Below, piece by piece: positions 18,469 to 27,894 of a stretch of 64,000 nt of DNA. How positions within the stretch are numbered: position 1 is the stretch's first letter; every line of letters starts with the position of its first letter. The stretch lies in the NCBI GenBank assembly GCA_049241565.1, contig JBMLQL010000047.1:62001-126000 (forward strand), in the 5' to 3' direction. A program made the translations under genes and the position numbers. The DNA is from DZBG01 sp049241565 (lineage in GTDB: Bacteria; Bdellovibrionota; Bacteriovoracia; Bacteriovoracales; Bacteriovoracaceae). The notes beneath the pieces are model-generated. The model did no database searches. It was not told the origin of the DNA and saw only the letters and a program-made list of their open reading frames with translations.

Positions 18469-18501
18469 ATAACACTTACTTTAGTGAATAGCTTAAGTTA
18501 T
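18469..18501 (-). promoter_or_regulatory. Possible operator dyad of the suf operon
   Basis: ATAAC at 18469-18473 and GTTAT at 18497-18501 form the outer arms of an imperfect AT-rich dyad about 30 bp upstream of the Rrf2 gene. It is a plausible autoregulatory operator site. The inner arms match only partly, so this is a weak call. Confidence 0.3.
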
Positions 18502-18614
18502 CCTAAATAGGGCGAATTTGCACCTACTTTTTAAATAAACTAACTCATTGATATTTTTGTAGTTGTTCAGGCCAAAACCTAGACTTTGAGGAGCTCTTAA
18601 GGTACAGTCTTAGG

Positions 18615-18953
18615 GTGAAAAACCTCTTCGTTCTCTTTACCTTTTTTTGCTATTTCCTCACGGCCTCTGCCTTTGATGAGGTCTCTTTTAGTGGCAAAAA
18701 AAAGTACTACGGTCCTGTTCATCAAAATACATTTGTTTTCACTTTCATGGATGAGAAAGATTTTGCACCACTCAAGTTAAAGTTAAAACCTGTGCATTTT
18801 ACTTTGCTGTTTGGGTCTTCTCAGTTTTCAGCAAAATTTAGCAAAAAAAATGAAGTCTTCTGCCTCTCTCAAGTTCATAATTTTCAGAGCTGTTTTGTTT
18901 CATCTGGTGCAATTATTTTCAAAGAAATCTCGCAAAAGCAATTCACCGCTTAA
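18615..18953 (+). CDS. Small secreted protein of unknown function
   Basis: A 112-residue protein with a signal peptide (MKNLFVLFTFFCYFLTASA), followed by a basic, aromatic-rich mature part with two cysteines (VFCLSQ and SCFVSS). The start is a GTG with only a weak AGG directly before it. Just upstream, CCTAGACT and AGTCTTAGG can pair with one bulge, so the start may be structured. No family is recognised. It is divergent from the suf operon and 49 bp upstream of the antiporter gene. Confidence 0.6.
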   Translation: MKNLFVLFTFFCYFLTASAFDEVSFSGKKKYYGPVHQNTFVFTFMDEKDFAPLKLKLKPVHFTLLFGSSQFSAKFSKKNEVFCLSQVHNFQSCFVSSGAIIFKEISQKQFTA

Positions 18954-19002
18954 AAGCAAAACCTCCTTTCTCCTTTTACTTGTTTATTGATGAGGAAACT
19001 CT

Positions 19003-21222
19003 ATGGTTCATATTCCTGCTCTTATTACAGATTTAGGTATTATCCTCGGTGCTGCCACCATTGTGACGATGCTTTTTAAAAAATTAAAACAACCAGTTGT
19101 TTTAGGCTATATTGTGGCGGGCCTCATGGTCAGTCCCCATACTCCCGTTATTCCAAGTATTACTGAAGCTCAAACAATTCAGATTTGGGCCGAGATCGGA
19201 GTGATCTTTCTTCTTTTTGGTCTTGGTCTTGAGTTCAGTTTTAAAAAACTCAAAGAAGTAGGGGGGCCAGCTTCAATCACTGGAGTAACGGAAGTCATCT
19301 TCATGCTTGCCATTGGTTATGCTGCTGGAAAACTTCTGGGCTGGAGTGAGATGGATAGTATTTTCCTTGGGGGAATTCTTTCTATTTCATCCACCACTAT
19401 TATTATTCGGGCCTTCGAAGAGCTTGGGGTGAAACACAAAAAATTTGCCAGTGTGGTGTTTGGTGTTCTTATTGTAGAAGATCTAGTGGCGATTCTTTTA
19501 CTCGTGCTTCTTTCAACAATCTCTGTGAAGCAAAACTTTCAGGGGGATGAGCTCATGCTCTCTTCACTAAAGCTTGTTTTCTTTTTAATCATTTGGTTTA
19601 TTCTCGGAATTTTCCTTCTACCTAGTCTTATTCGAAACTGTAAGAAAATTCTCAACGATGAAATGATGCTCATTCTTTCTATTTCTTTGTGTCTAGGAAT
19701 GGTGTTCTTTGCGACTTCTGTGGGATTCTCTCCTGCTCTCGGGGCCTTTATTATGGGCTCTCTTCTGGCCGAGACCTCTGAAGGAAAACGTATTGAGCAT
19801 CTGATTGGGCCAGTAAAAAATCTTTTTGCAGCTATCTTTTTTGTGTCAGTGGGAATGCTTATTGATCCCAAAATTCTTGTTGAAAACTGGGGTAGTGTTC
19901 TCATCATTACTTTTATTACTATTGTTGGGAAAGTGATCAGCTCATCTCTTGGGGCCCTTCTCTCTGGACAGACACTTAAGCATTCTATTCAAACAGGATT
20001 TAGCCTGGCCCAGATCGGGGAGTTCTCTTTTATTATTGCTACTCTGGGACTTACTCTTAATGTGACCAGTAGTTTTCTTTATCCAGTGGCCGTGGCAGTC
20101 TCGGTGATCACGACTTTTACCACCCCCTATCTTATCAAGTATTCTAGTCCTTTTGCTGAGTGGTTGGAGAAAGTGCTTCCCAAAAAACTAGTGGAGAGTA
20201 TCTATCGTTATAGCTCTTCAACTCAGGCCGTGTCTGTTTCAACTCGGGCCCGTGAAGCCTTGAAAGACTTCCTCGTTCGTTTAGTTGTTTATATTGTGAT
20301 CTTAGTAGGAATCACGGCCTTTGGGCGTGAAGTGATTTTAAAATTTGTCATCAAAGAGTTTGGGATAAATATTTTTACTTCATCTATTGCGTTCTCTCTT
20401 ACTTTTCTCACAAGTGCACCCTTTTTCTGGGCCCTTTCAAGAGGGACAATTAACGATTCTCTTGTCGCCTTTGGGAGCTCAAGAAGATATGTCTTTCTGC
20501 CTTATGCCTTAAGTTTTTTCAGGTATATGATCGCTTCAGCGATTCTAAGTATCCAGCTCTCCATCTTTTTCTCAGGTCTTGTGGCCGCTCTTGTTTTTGT
20601 GGGAATCTCAATCTTAAGTGTCACACATTTTAGTAACCATTTGGGCGGAGTATACGATTGGTTTGAGAAGACATTTGTCAAAAATCTTCATCATATTGAA
20701 GAAGAAGAGAAAGCAGACAATAAAGAGATGCCTCTTATGCCTTGGGATGCCCATCTTGAAACCTATGAAGTTTCTCCTCATTCTCCTTTTCTCGGAAAAA
20801 CGTTGGTGGATCTCTCAGTCAGAGAGAGATATGGTGTTTCCATTGTTCTTATTGAACGTGGGAAAAGAAAAATTAAGGCCCCTAGCCGTCATGAGGTCAT
20901 TTATCCTTTTGATAAAATCAGCGCCATCGGAAATGACGATCAGCTTGCTAGGTTTAAAAGCTTTATTGAACTCAGCTCATACCAAGAAGCCGAACATACA
21001 GTCAGTGATGCTTATGTTCTTCATGGACATATTCTTAATTCAGACTCACCCTTTGTAGGAAAAACAATTAGAGAGTCTGGCATTAGGGAGAAAACAGAGG
21101 GATTAGTTGTGGGGCTTGAAAGAAAATCCAAGAGGATAGTTAATCCTGACTCAACAACTGTGTTTGAGGCTGATGATTTCATTTGGATCGTGGGGAATAA
21201 AACGAAATTAAGTAAGCTTTGA
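19003..21222 (+). CDS. CPA2-family Kef-type cation:proton antiporter with TrkA-C domains
   Basis: A 739-residue protein with about a dozen membrane helices in residues 5-390, typical of the Na+/H+ exchanger/KefB fold (VLGYIVAGLMVSPH, FLLFGLGLEFS, ALGAFIMGSLLAET). A second hydrophobic block follows at about 420-560. Two C-terminal RCK_C/TrkA-C domains lie at about 590-665 and 670-737. It should move K+ or Na+ against H+, gated by ligands on the C-domains. No nucleotide-binding TrkA-N domain is seen. The stop abuts the convergent FecR-like gene with no spacer. Confidence 0.88.
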   Translation: MVHIPALITDLGIILGAATIVTMLFKKLKQPVVLGYIVAGLMVSPHTPVIPSITEAQTIQIWAEIGVIFLLFGLGLEFSFKKLKEVGGPASITGVTEVIFMLAIGYAAGKLLGWSEMDSIFLGGILSISSTTIIIRAFEELGVKHKKFASVVFGVLIVEDLVAILLLVLLSTISVKQNFQGDELMLSSLKLVFFLIIWFILGIFLLPSLIRNCKKILNDEMMLILSISLCLGMVFFATSVGFSPALGAFIMGSLLAETSEGKRIEHLIGPVKNLFAAIFFVSVGMLIDPKILVENWGSVLIITFITIVGKVISSSLGALLSGQTLKHSIQTGFSLAQIGEFSFIIATLGLTLNVTSSFLYPVAVAVSVITTFTTPYLIKYSSPFAEWLEKVLPKKLVESIYRYSSSTQAVSVSTRAREALKDFLVRLVVYIVILVGITAFGREVILKFVIKEFGINIFTSSIAFSLTFLTSAPFFWALSRGTINDSLVAFGSSRRYVFLPYALSFFRYMIASAILSIQLSIFFSGLVAALVFVGISILSVTHFSNHLGGVYDWFEKTFVKNLHHIEEEEKADNKEMPLMPWDAHLETYEVSPHSPFLGKTLVDLSVRERYGVSIVLIERGKRKIKAPSRHEVIYPFDKISAIGNDDQLARFKSFIELSSYQEAEHTVSDAYVLHGHILNSDSPFVGKTIRESGIREKTEGLVVGLERKSKRIVNPDSTTVFEADDFIWIVGNKTKLSKL

Positions 21223-23889
21223 TTAAAAAATATAATTCAGTTTAATTCCGTATAAAAAGAATGAATTCTTGATAAGTAACTGGGACCTTGTCTTGTCAGG
21301 CTTGATTGCAACAATTTTATCTTTTTGCCGTTCATTCTCAGCATAAAGATCAAGCCAAATTTTTTTTGTAAAATGGAAAATCAGAGACGGTGATACGATA
21401 TGAGAAATAAGGCTGTCATCAATTTCGAACGATGTCCTCAATCTAATCTCAGGAGCAAGTTTCAGGGAAATAAAATCATTGAAGTTAAAATGATAAAAAT
21501 ATTTAAAAACCAAAAACAAACTAGATGTTTCTCCACCAATGGACGCTTGATCAAATTGGTTAGTGTATGTCACTGTATTAAAAGTCTTGTTCAATAGTAA
21601 TCCATAGTGCATAAACTGAGAGTGTCTTGGTGTAACGTGTAATATATGCCCGTATGTGGCAAAGTACTCCTCTCTCTTGAACAGTAGCCCTTTCTCGTTT
21701 GAGCTAAGTCTTTTTAAGCCAAGGTTGTAAAAATTTTGTCTGTTCTGTTTAGGTTCTGTTCTTACTTCTAGATTTAGTGTTGTTTGAAAAGTTCTTATTT
21801 TTGGAGAAGGCAAAATATCATAATTAACTTTGTCGTTAAATGTTTGATTTGGTCTAATGCTTATAGGTCCACCGCCTACAGAGATAACTGTATCAGGAAA
21901 AACAAAGCGATTGGGAGTATTCATCTCTAGACTCTTTTTAAGATGTAGAGAAAACATCTTTGAGCTTAAATTTTTATTTCCGAATCTACTTTTTGCTTTT
22001 ACTCTCCACCATATTTTTACGTCCTGCTTTTTAAGATAAAGCTTCTTAGATCCTTTCGACATTTCAATTCTAAAAATAGGCGCCTCGTCTGGTGCTTTAA
22101 ACACTTCTAGCTCATAGATAAAATCAGGATGGGGCGTCTCCCATTGAAAGGTGATTGGCGTTTTTTTTGCTTCAATAGGAACAGTAATTATCTCCTCGTC
22201 TTTTGGGTAAATCATTAAATGATCAGTCAGTTGATAAATCTTATCCTCAGCATTTACCTCTCCCCAGTCAGAGTATTCGCCCCATTGGTCATGAGTTTTT
22301 TGCCGTACCTTCCAAAAAAAGATACTTGGGTAGGGAGGTTGGAATACAAAAGAATTTCCATTAACAATTTTATCAATGATAGTTTTTTTTGAATTAAAGT
22401 CGATGATAATGATCTGAGATGAGCAGGTCTTATTAGGGCAGTCCTCCCATGAGAGCTTTTCAGTGGCCGGCTTGTCTGTATCTTCTGCATGAGCTGATGG
22501 TAATATGAGATTCAATAGCTCCACGAACAGATGAATCTTTTTCTTGATGATCTTAGGTCTATGGAGACGTGGGGTGGTTTTTACCTTAATATGTCTTGTC
22601 GTCTCTTTTTTTATTATCTTATTGAATCGACAGGAAGCAATCAAGGTATATTCACCGTCATTGATACGCTCAATCTGGAAAGTAAGGTTTTTTGTTACGA
22701 TTTTTTTTATGACCTCTTCATTGTTTTTTAGGGTATACAAATAATCATGGCAATTATTAGGGTCATTTATTGCTGCTTTATAAAAATACTCTTTTCCAAA
22801 ATCTAAAAGATCAGGAACACTGAGAGAGATATCTTTAAGGTCCTGATTCCTTCTGATAGTAAAATAGCGACTTGGAGTCCATATGATACTGGACTGGTCA
22901 TCCATCACTCCAGCTCTCCAGTAATAGACTCCTTCATCTTTAAAAAATTGATTCACAGCCGTTGATGTCGTCACTTGCTCGTTTAGAATTAGGTTATTAA
23001 AGTCTTCCGTTGAGCTAATTTGTAAATAGACGCTCCTTTCAGTGAATTCATTGAGCCAGCTTAAATTGACTGATAAGCTATCCATCATATCAAAAACGAA
23101 TTGATCTTTAGGCTGAAGAAGAGAGAGACCCGATGAGTGTCCCATATAAAAACTTGCCTTGGAGCTAGCACCTGTGATTTTTGATTTCACTTGCCAGTTA
23201 ATGATCCCTTTTCCTAGTGAAGATATCTCTAGATTTGTAATGAGAAAATCTTTCTTGTTTGTACTAAAAAGTCTCTTTGAGTTAACGTCGCGTTGATTCC
23301 AGATTGTTAACTCATACACATCATTCAAAGCGACACTTTCCCAGCGAAACCTTACCTCGCCATGTTTATCAGAAACATAAAATGTATTATTTAGTGGGGC
23401 CAACAGTGTTATCCCATTGTCTTCAAAAATAGAGTTTGCATCTGCTTTATATTTACCTGGCTTACTAATCATAGTGCTTCCGCTTGAATTAACAATTTCA
23501 AACGGTGTGTTCTTAATCTCGAGATCAATGGATCCAGTTTCTAGAATTATCCTTCTCTTTTGTAGTGTAATGAGAGAATTCTGCTCAAGTCTTACAGTAT
23601 TTTTATCAACTAGCTCAACCTTTGCAGATGATTGGTCTCCAGTAAAAAGAGAGTCATTTTCCTGAACATCTTTGACGCTTTTAACAACAGACCAATTAAG
23701 ACTTTCAGATCTTTTGAGTCGGGTATCTTGTTTGTATTGGCTTACCTTACCGATTAAGTCTGACATGTCGAAAGTGCGAGATATGATCTCTTCATAGAAA
23801 AAAAGGCCTAATATACTAAGGAGAAGAATGGCAAAACTTAGTCCAATTATTAATTTTGAAGGCTTATCAAAATGTTTGAAAAATAACAC
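21223..23889 (-). CDS. FecR-domain protein with beta-rich repeats and outer-membrane-like C-terminus
   Basis: An 888-residue protein with one N-terminal membrane helix (about 12-32). A FecR-like segment lies around residues 75-125 (SSAKVELVDKNTVRLEQNS). Several FN3/Big-like beta segments follow, with the repeating pattern of hydrophobic core then FRWE, FQWE or YYWRAG. The last roughly 180 residues have alternating amphipathic strands and end in an aromatic residue, as in beta-barrels. It may span from inner to outer membrane or act as an envelope sensor. It is divergent from a CheA-like kinase 34 bp away, suggesting a shared pathway. GGCC is rare in this gene. Confidence 0.72.
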   Translation of the reverse strand: MLFFKHFDKPSKLIIGLSFAILLLSILGLFFYEEIISRTFDMSDLIGKVSQYKQDTRLKRSESLNWSVVKSVKDVQENDSLFTGDQSSAKVELVDKNTVRLEQNSLITLQKRRIILETGSIDLEIKNTPFEIVNSSGSTMISKPGKYKADANSIFEDNGITLLAPLNNTFYVSDKHGEVRFRWESVALNDVYELTIWNQRDVNSKRLFSTNKKDFLITNLEISSLGKGIINWQVKSKITGASSKASFYMGHSSGLSLLQPKDQFVFDMMDSLSVNLSWLNEFTERSVYLQISSTEDFNNLILNEQVTTSTAVNQFFKDEGVYYWRAGVMDDQSSIIWTPSRYFTIRRNQDLKDISLSVPDLLDFGKEYFYKAAINDPNNCHDYLYTLKNNEEVIKKIVTKNLTFQIERINDGEYTLIASCRFNKIIKKETTRHIKVKTTPRLHRPKIIKKKIHLFVELLNLILPSAHAEDTDKPATEKLSWEDCPNKTCSSQIIIIDFNSKKTIIDKIVNGNSFVFQPPYPSIFFWKVRQKTHDQWGEYSDWGEVNAEDKIYQLTDHLMIYPKDEEIITVPIEAKKTPITFQWETPHPDFIYELEVFKAPDEAPIFRIEMSKGSKKLYLKKQDVKIWWRVKAKSRFGNKNLSSKMFSLHLKKSLEMNTPNRFVFPDTVISVGGGPISIRPNQTFNDKVNYDILPSPKIRTFQTTLNLEVRTEPKQNRQNFYNLGLKRLSSNEKGLLFKREEYFATYGHILHVTPRHSQFMHYGLLLNKTFNTVTYTNQFDQASIGGETSSLFLVFKYFYHFNFNDFISLKLAPEIRLRTSFEIDDSLISHIVSPSLIFHFTKKIWLDLYAENERQKDKIVAIKPDKTRSQLLIKNSFFLYGIKLNYIF

Positions 23890-23923
23890 AAATATTTTTT
23901 CCTAATAATCCGATAAACTTCTT

Positions 23924-26386
23924 ATGAAGTACTTATCGGTAAAATCCAAAGTTCTATCTATTATTATCTCCATGTCCGTGATCAGTGTCACTATTTTTGC
24001 TTATCTAAGCATGAATTTGTACATGAAAGATAAGATGGCCTATTTTTTTTCGACTCTCTCGAGCGAAACGAAGAGCAAGGCAGACTTGTTTGCAGTCACT
24101 GTCAATGGTTATGATGATGTTCTTCAGTCTATTGTTTCAGGAATACAGTTTTCAACGACCTCTCTTACCTACAACCATTTCAGGTATTTATCATCTAGAA
24201 AGGATATTCAGGGACTAGTCTTTAAGAAAAATAATGCCGAACTGGCCCAGGCCTTGTATGCAGGCCCACAAACCGAGGTTACAGCTAACAGTTATGAAGC
24301 CATTCCATTCGGATTATCAGTTTTAGATATTAATACAGGTTCATTCTCTCTCAAAAAAAAGCTTAAGGGGAATGATGGAGGGTTTGGTGTTATCATCTTC
24401 AAAAACACTGAACTGTCTCGCTTGGTCGTTAACTCAAAAAATGAAAGAAGCTTTCTCTTTGGTCTCAATTATTTAGACAAATCTCAGGACGCATCCATTC
24501 TTTACAGTGAATTATCTAGAGATCTTTACAAAAAATACAAAGAATTACCGATTTCTTCTGGTGTTTTTGATATCTCTTTTGAGCAAAAAGATTTTTTTGT
24601 TGCCTATTCTAAATTAACGCTTGAAAACTTAATTTATGTAAGACTCATAGATAAAGAAAGTGTCTTTCTCATTCAAAAAACATTTACTCATCAATCCATT
24701 CTTTTTCTCGTGGCCATTATCTCAATAACATTAATTATAGGAACGATTTCTGCCAGATGGCTCACTTGGCATATTGATCAACTTACGATGGCGGCAGAAC
24801 AGTTCGGACTTGAAAATTTTGATGCAAAAGTGAGTTTTAGTTCGAAAGATGAGTTTGGTACTCTTGGTAGTGTTTTTAATCAAATGGGAGAGAAAATAGT
24901 CGGCCTCCTAAGTGAATTGAAGAGATATAATCTTGAGCTCGAAAAAATGGTGGATACAAGAACGGCACAGTTAAGAGAGGTTACTGACATTCAACGAGGA
25001 ATTCTTGAATCACTTGGTCAGGGATTTGTTCTTATTGATGGTCAGTTTAATGTTTCGTCTGTGTATTCAAAGGCTTCCTTTTCTATGTTTGAAGGCGATC
25101 CTGTTGAAATTGGGGCGAAGAAGATTCTCAACCTTGAAGACGATAATGATAAGTTTAAAGAGCTCGTTGAACTTGTATTTTCAGGTTTTTTTGAATTCGA
25201 TGATATGGCCAAACTTCTTCCAGAGAGAACTACCAACAGTAAGGGAGAGAAGATATTTTTTGAATACTTTCCTATTGTAAACACTGTCTCATCCAATCTC
25301 GAATATATTATGGTTGTGGCCTCTGATAAGACTGCTGAGATGGAATCAATCGAAAAACTTCAAGAGCAATGGCAGTTTTCACAAATGATAACTAAAATTG
25401 CAAGTAACCGTTTTACGCTTAAAAAAGTTATTAGTGAATCATTTGAAATGATAACTCAGTGTGAAGCCGAAATGGCTTTACGTAAGAGTGATTATCATCG
25501 AAGAATCCAGAGGGCAGTACATACAATCAAGGGAAGTTTTGGGTATTTTTATATTGAAAATATTCGTCAAAGTTGCCACGAAATTGAATCTTTCATTGAG
25601 CCATATTTTAAATCAGATGTTGTTGAAGATAGTGTTCTTGGCGATAAAATCGAGACGAGTATTAAGTCTTTAAAAGATCAGATTCTTGATTTTGTTGAGA
25701 AATATGAGTCTATCATTAAATACAAAGATGAGAAAGGGCATACATTGGTCAGCTCTTTTGAGCTAAAGAAATTTTATAAGAAACTAGAGACATCCTCTTT
25801 GAGACTAGGTGAGGAGTTTGCCGATAAATTTATGGGAGTTGATCTTTTTCCTTATTTTGAGTCTTACCCGTCTCAAGTACATGACCTTTCTGTTCGTCTC
25901 AATAAAAAAGTGAAACTTAAAATGATTGGCGATCACATCAGGCTCCCTGAAGGTGATTGGGATGGGTTGTTTTCACAATTTATCCACCTGGTGAGAAACT
26001 CTATTGATCATGGTATAGAAGATGCAGCCCAAAGAGAAGCGGCCGGGAAAGAAGAAATTGGGCAAATCATGATTAAGTTTGAAAAAACTTCAGATTTTTT
26101 AAGAATTATATTTGCTGACGATGGTAGAGGAATTGATTGGGAGAAGATGTCACACAAGGATCAAACAATTAATTCTCTTCAAGATGCCATTGATAGAATC
26201 CTGAAAGGAGGTCTTTCAAGCAAAGAGGCTGTGTCTGATGTCTCTGGAAGAGGTGTTGGAGTGTCATCACTTTATGCTGAGGTTGTCGCACGCAGTGGTA
26301 ATTTTGAAGTTGATACGACTCCAGGTAAGGGAACACGTTTTATAATTGAATTGCCATTATTTAGATCAATAAGGATGGTAGCATAA
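23924..26386 (+). CDS. CheA-like sensor histidine kinase (TM-HAMP-PAS-Hpt-HATPase)
   Basis: An 820-residue hybrid. A membrane helix (about 11-29), an extracytoplasmic sensor, a second helix (about 255-275), HAMP (about 276-330) and a PAS-like region (about 350-460) come first. An Hpt domain follows with His533 in VHTIKGSFGY, then a CheA-type ATPase with RNSIDHG (about 691-697), ADDGRGID and GRGVGVS boxes. There is no CheW-like P5 domain at the end. Phosphate probably passes from His533 to the receiver encoded two genes downstream. The next gene starts at the base after the stop codon. The extracytoplasmic ligand is unknown. Confidence 0.88.
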   Translation: MKYLSVKSKVLSIIISMSVISVTIFAYLSMNLYMKDKMAYFFSTLSSETKSKADLFAVTVNGYDDVLQSIVSGIQFSTTSLTYNHFRYLSSRKDIQGLVFKKNNAELAQALYAGPQTEVTANSYEAIPFGLSVLDINTGSFSLKKKLKGNDGGFGVIIFKNTELSRLVVNSKNERSFLFGLNYLDKSQDASILYSELSRDLYKKYKELPISSGVFDISFEQKDFFVAYSKLTLENLIYVRLIDKESVFLIQKTFTHQSILFLVAIISITLIIGTISARWLTWHIDQLTMAAEQFGLENFDAKVSFSSKDEFGTLGSVFNQMGEKIVGLLSELKRYNLELEKMVDTRTAQLREVTDIQRGILESLGQGFVLIDGQFNVSSVYSKASFSMFEGDPVEIGAKKILNLEDDNDKFKELVELVFSGFFEFDDMAKLLPERTTNSKGEKIFFEYFPIVNTVSSNLEYIMVVASDKTAEMESIEKLQEQWQFSQMITKIASNRFTLKKVISESFEMITQCEAEMALRKSDYHRRIQRAVHTIKGSFGYFYIENIRQSCHEIESFIEPYFKSDVVEDSVLGDKIETSIKSLKDQILDFVEKYESIIKYKDEKGHTLVSSFELKKFYKKLETSSLRLGEEFADKFMGVDLFPYFESYPSQVHDLSVRLNKKVKLKMIGDHIRLPEGDWDGLFSQFIHLVRNSIDHGIEDAAQREAAGKEEIGQIMIKFEKTSDFLRIIFADDGRGIDWEKMSHKDQTINSLQDAIDRILKGGLSSKEAVSDVSGRGVGVSSLYAEVVARSGNFEVDTTPGKGTRFIIELPLFRSIRMVA

Positions 26387-26815
26387 ATGCAGATGATTTG
26401 TTTTGTTAGTGAGATGGGTCAAGAGCTGAGTTTTTTAAAAGCAAAACTTCTTGAACAAAACTATCAATGTGTCTCCACTGTTAATTACGATGAGATTGAT
26501 CAAATCGGCTATCAACAGGGAAGGGTCGTTCTCATTTTTGGTGGTAAAAAAATTCCACAAAGTTTTCTCGATGGGCTCAAATGTATTCACCCTCGTTTAA
26601 ATATTCTTTTCTTGCCAGCGCTTCCTCAGGTACTGCCTCAAAATATGCAACAATCTCTTCAGTCACTAAAGTTGCAATTATTTTCACCTGCCACAATGAG
26701 CAAGCTTCTTATTGAGCTTAATCTATTTTTTAATGAAAAAAATGGCTCCTTTTCAACAGATGTTGATGATATCCAGTTTGGTATTATTGAAGAGCTTAAA
26801 AAAGAGGGACTATGA
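26387..26815 (+). CDS. Degenerate receiver-like protein
   Basis: A 142-residue protein starting directly after the kinase stop codon and overlapping the next receiver gene by 4 bp (ATGA). Alternating beta/alpha pattern (MICFVSEMGQE, VVLIFGGKK, NILFLPAL, LFSPATMSKLL) resembles a receiver fold. However, it lacks the acidic pocket and the phosphoacceptor aspartate. It could be a phosphorylation-independent adaptor between the kinase and the CheY-like protein. The fold is inferred from spacing of hydrophobic strands only. Confidence 0.6.
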   Translation: MQMICFVSEMGQELSFLKAKLLEQNYQCVSTVNYDEIDQIGYQQGRVVLIFGGKKIPQSFLDGLKCIHPRLNILFLPALPQVLPQNMQQSLQSLKLQLFSPATMSKLLIELNLFFNEKNGSFSTDVDDIQFGIIEELKKEGL

Positions 26816-27228
26816 ACCAATTACCAGAGAGTCTTAAGAATTTAAATTTTCTAGTAACTGATGACTACGAGAGCATGAGGATCATGATTGCAACACACCT
26901 AAGAGAATTAGGCGTCAATAATATATCTTTTGCGAATTCAGGAAATAATGCACTTGCAATTATTAAGTCACGACTTACAGCGGCTGACCCTGTCCAGTTT
27001 CTATTGACTGATCTTGCTATGGATGATGGAGACGGTATTGAACTTGTCAGACAATTAAGAACTGTCAATGAGTTAAAAAAATTGCCGATACTAATGATTA
27101 CCTCAAAATCTGATGTCTCTTTAGTGATTGATGCGGCCAAAGCAGGTGTAAATAATTATATCGTTAAGCCATGGCAAACAGAAGAGTTGATGAAAAAAAT
27201 TATTGATACCTACAATAAAACTCGCTAG
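26812..27228 (+). CDS. CheY-like single-domain response regulator
   Basis: A 138-residue receiver domain. The acidic pair is Asp17/Asp18 (LVTDDYESM), the phosphoacceptor Asp67 (LLTDLAMDDGDG), the switch Thr97 (LMITSKS) and the conserved Lys119 (YIVKPW). No output domain is present, so it works by protein contact. It is translationally coupled to the degenerate receiver and downstream of the CheA-like kinase, making it the likely phosphate acceptor. It is convergent with the PilZ gene, one base away. Confidence 0.93.
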   Translation: MNQLPESLKNLNFLVTDDYESMRIMIATHLRELGVNNISFANSGNNALAIIKSRLTAADPVQFLLTDLAMDDGDGIELVRQLRTVNELKKLPILMITSKSDVSLVIDAAKAGVNNYIVKPWQTEELMKKIIDTYNKTR

Positions 27229-27229
27229 C

Positions 27230-27892
27230 CTAGTCACAGATTTTAATAATCTGGTTTTTTATATCTTCAAGACCCTGAATTGAGGTTTCATTTTTTGCTT
27301 CAAATCCTACTGTTAAACTGCTTCCTTTTACATCTTTAAATCTGACTCTACAGAAGATATCTTGCGATGTTTTCGTGCTGTTGAAAGATTTAATAATATA
27401 AAGAGAAGTCTCATCGATGAGATCTTTTTGTCCAATATTAGCTGAGGCCCTAAAACCTTCTGCAGAAATATCTTCAATGCGGCAAGATATTATCTGTTCG
27501 GCGTTAAAACCGATTTTTTGTATCGTAAAGTAGAGTTTTTTATTCGCAGGAACAATAAACCTATTTTTCTTCCGTTTGTCTTTATTCAGTGTGAGGTCAG
27601 GGTATCTGCAATAAAGAAGTGAGCCAGCAGTCGTGAGATCCGTATTGCTTAATTTGAAAATCACCTCATTGTCATCCGTCTTGAAATAGACATCTTTTGC
27701 AGGGTCGAGTGTAATGGCCTTATCTAGAAAAAGCATAAGTCCATCTGGTTGAATTTCGAATTTTGTTATCTTAAATATTATTTTACTATCATCATGGGAC
27801 TGCCAGATGAAACCTATCGTTTCATTTTCTGCTAAACTTGCAAGCTTCTCTTTCAGGTCATTAATAGTATCAGAACGCCGATAATAACTCAT
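27230..27892 (-). CDS. PilZ-domain c-di-GMP-binding protein
   Basis: A 220-residue protein. The C-terminal half has the c-di-GMP motifs RxxxR (Arg107-Arg111 in RKKNR) and DxSxxG (141-146, DISAEG). The N-terminal half (1-100) is a YcgR-N/PilZN-like beta domain with no further motif. It should bind cyclic di-GMP and act on motility or envelope targets. It begins 2 bp after the argS stop, so it is read from the argS promoter at least partly. It converges on the kinase-receiver operon. Confidence 0.85.
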   Translation of the reverse strand: MSYYRRSDTINDLKEKLASLAENETIGFIWQSHDDSKIIFKITKFEIQPDGLMLFLDKAITLDPAKDVYFKTDDNEVIFKLSNTDLTTAGSLLYCRYPDLTLNKDKRKKNRFIVPANKKLYFTIQKIGFNAEQIISCRIEDISAEGFRASANIGQKDLIDETSLYIIKSFNSTKTSQDIFCRVRFKDVKGSSLTVGFEAKNETSIQGLEDIKNQIIKICD

Positions 27893-27894
27893 AA

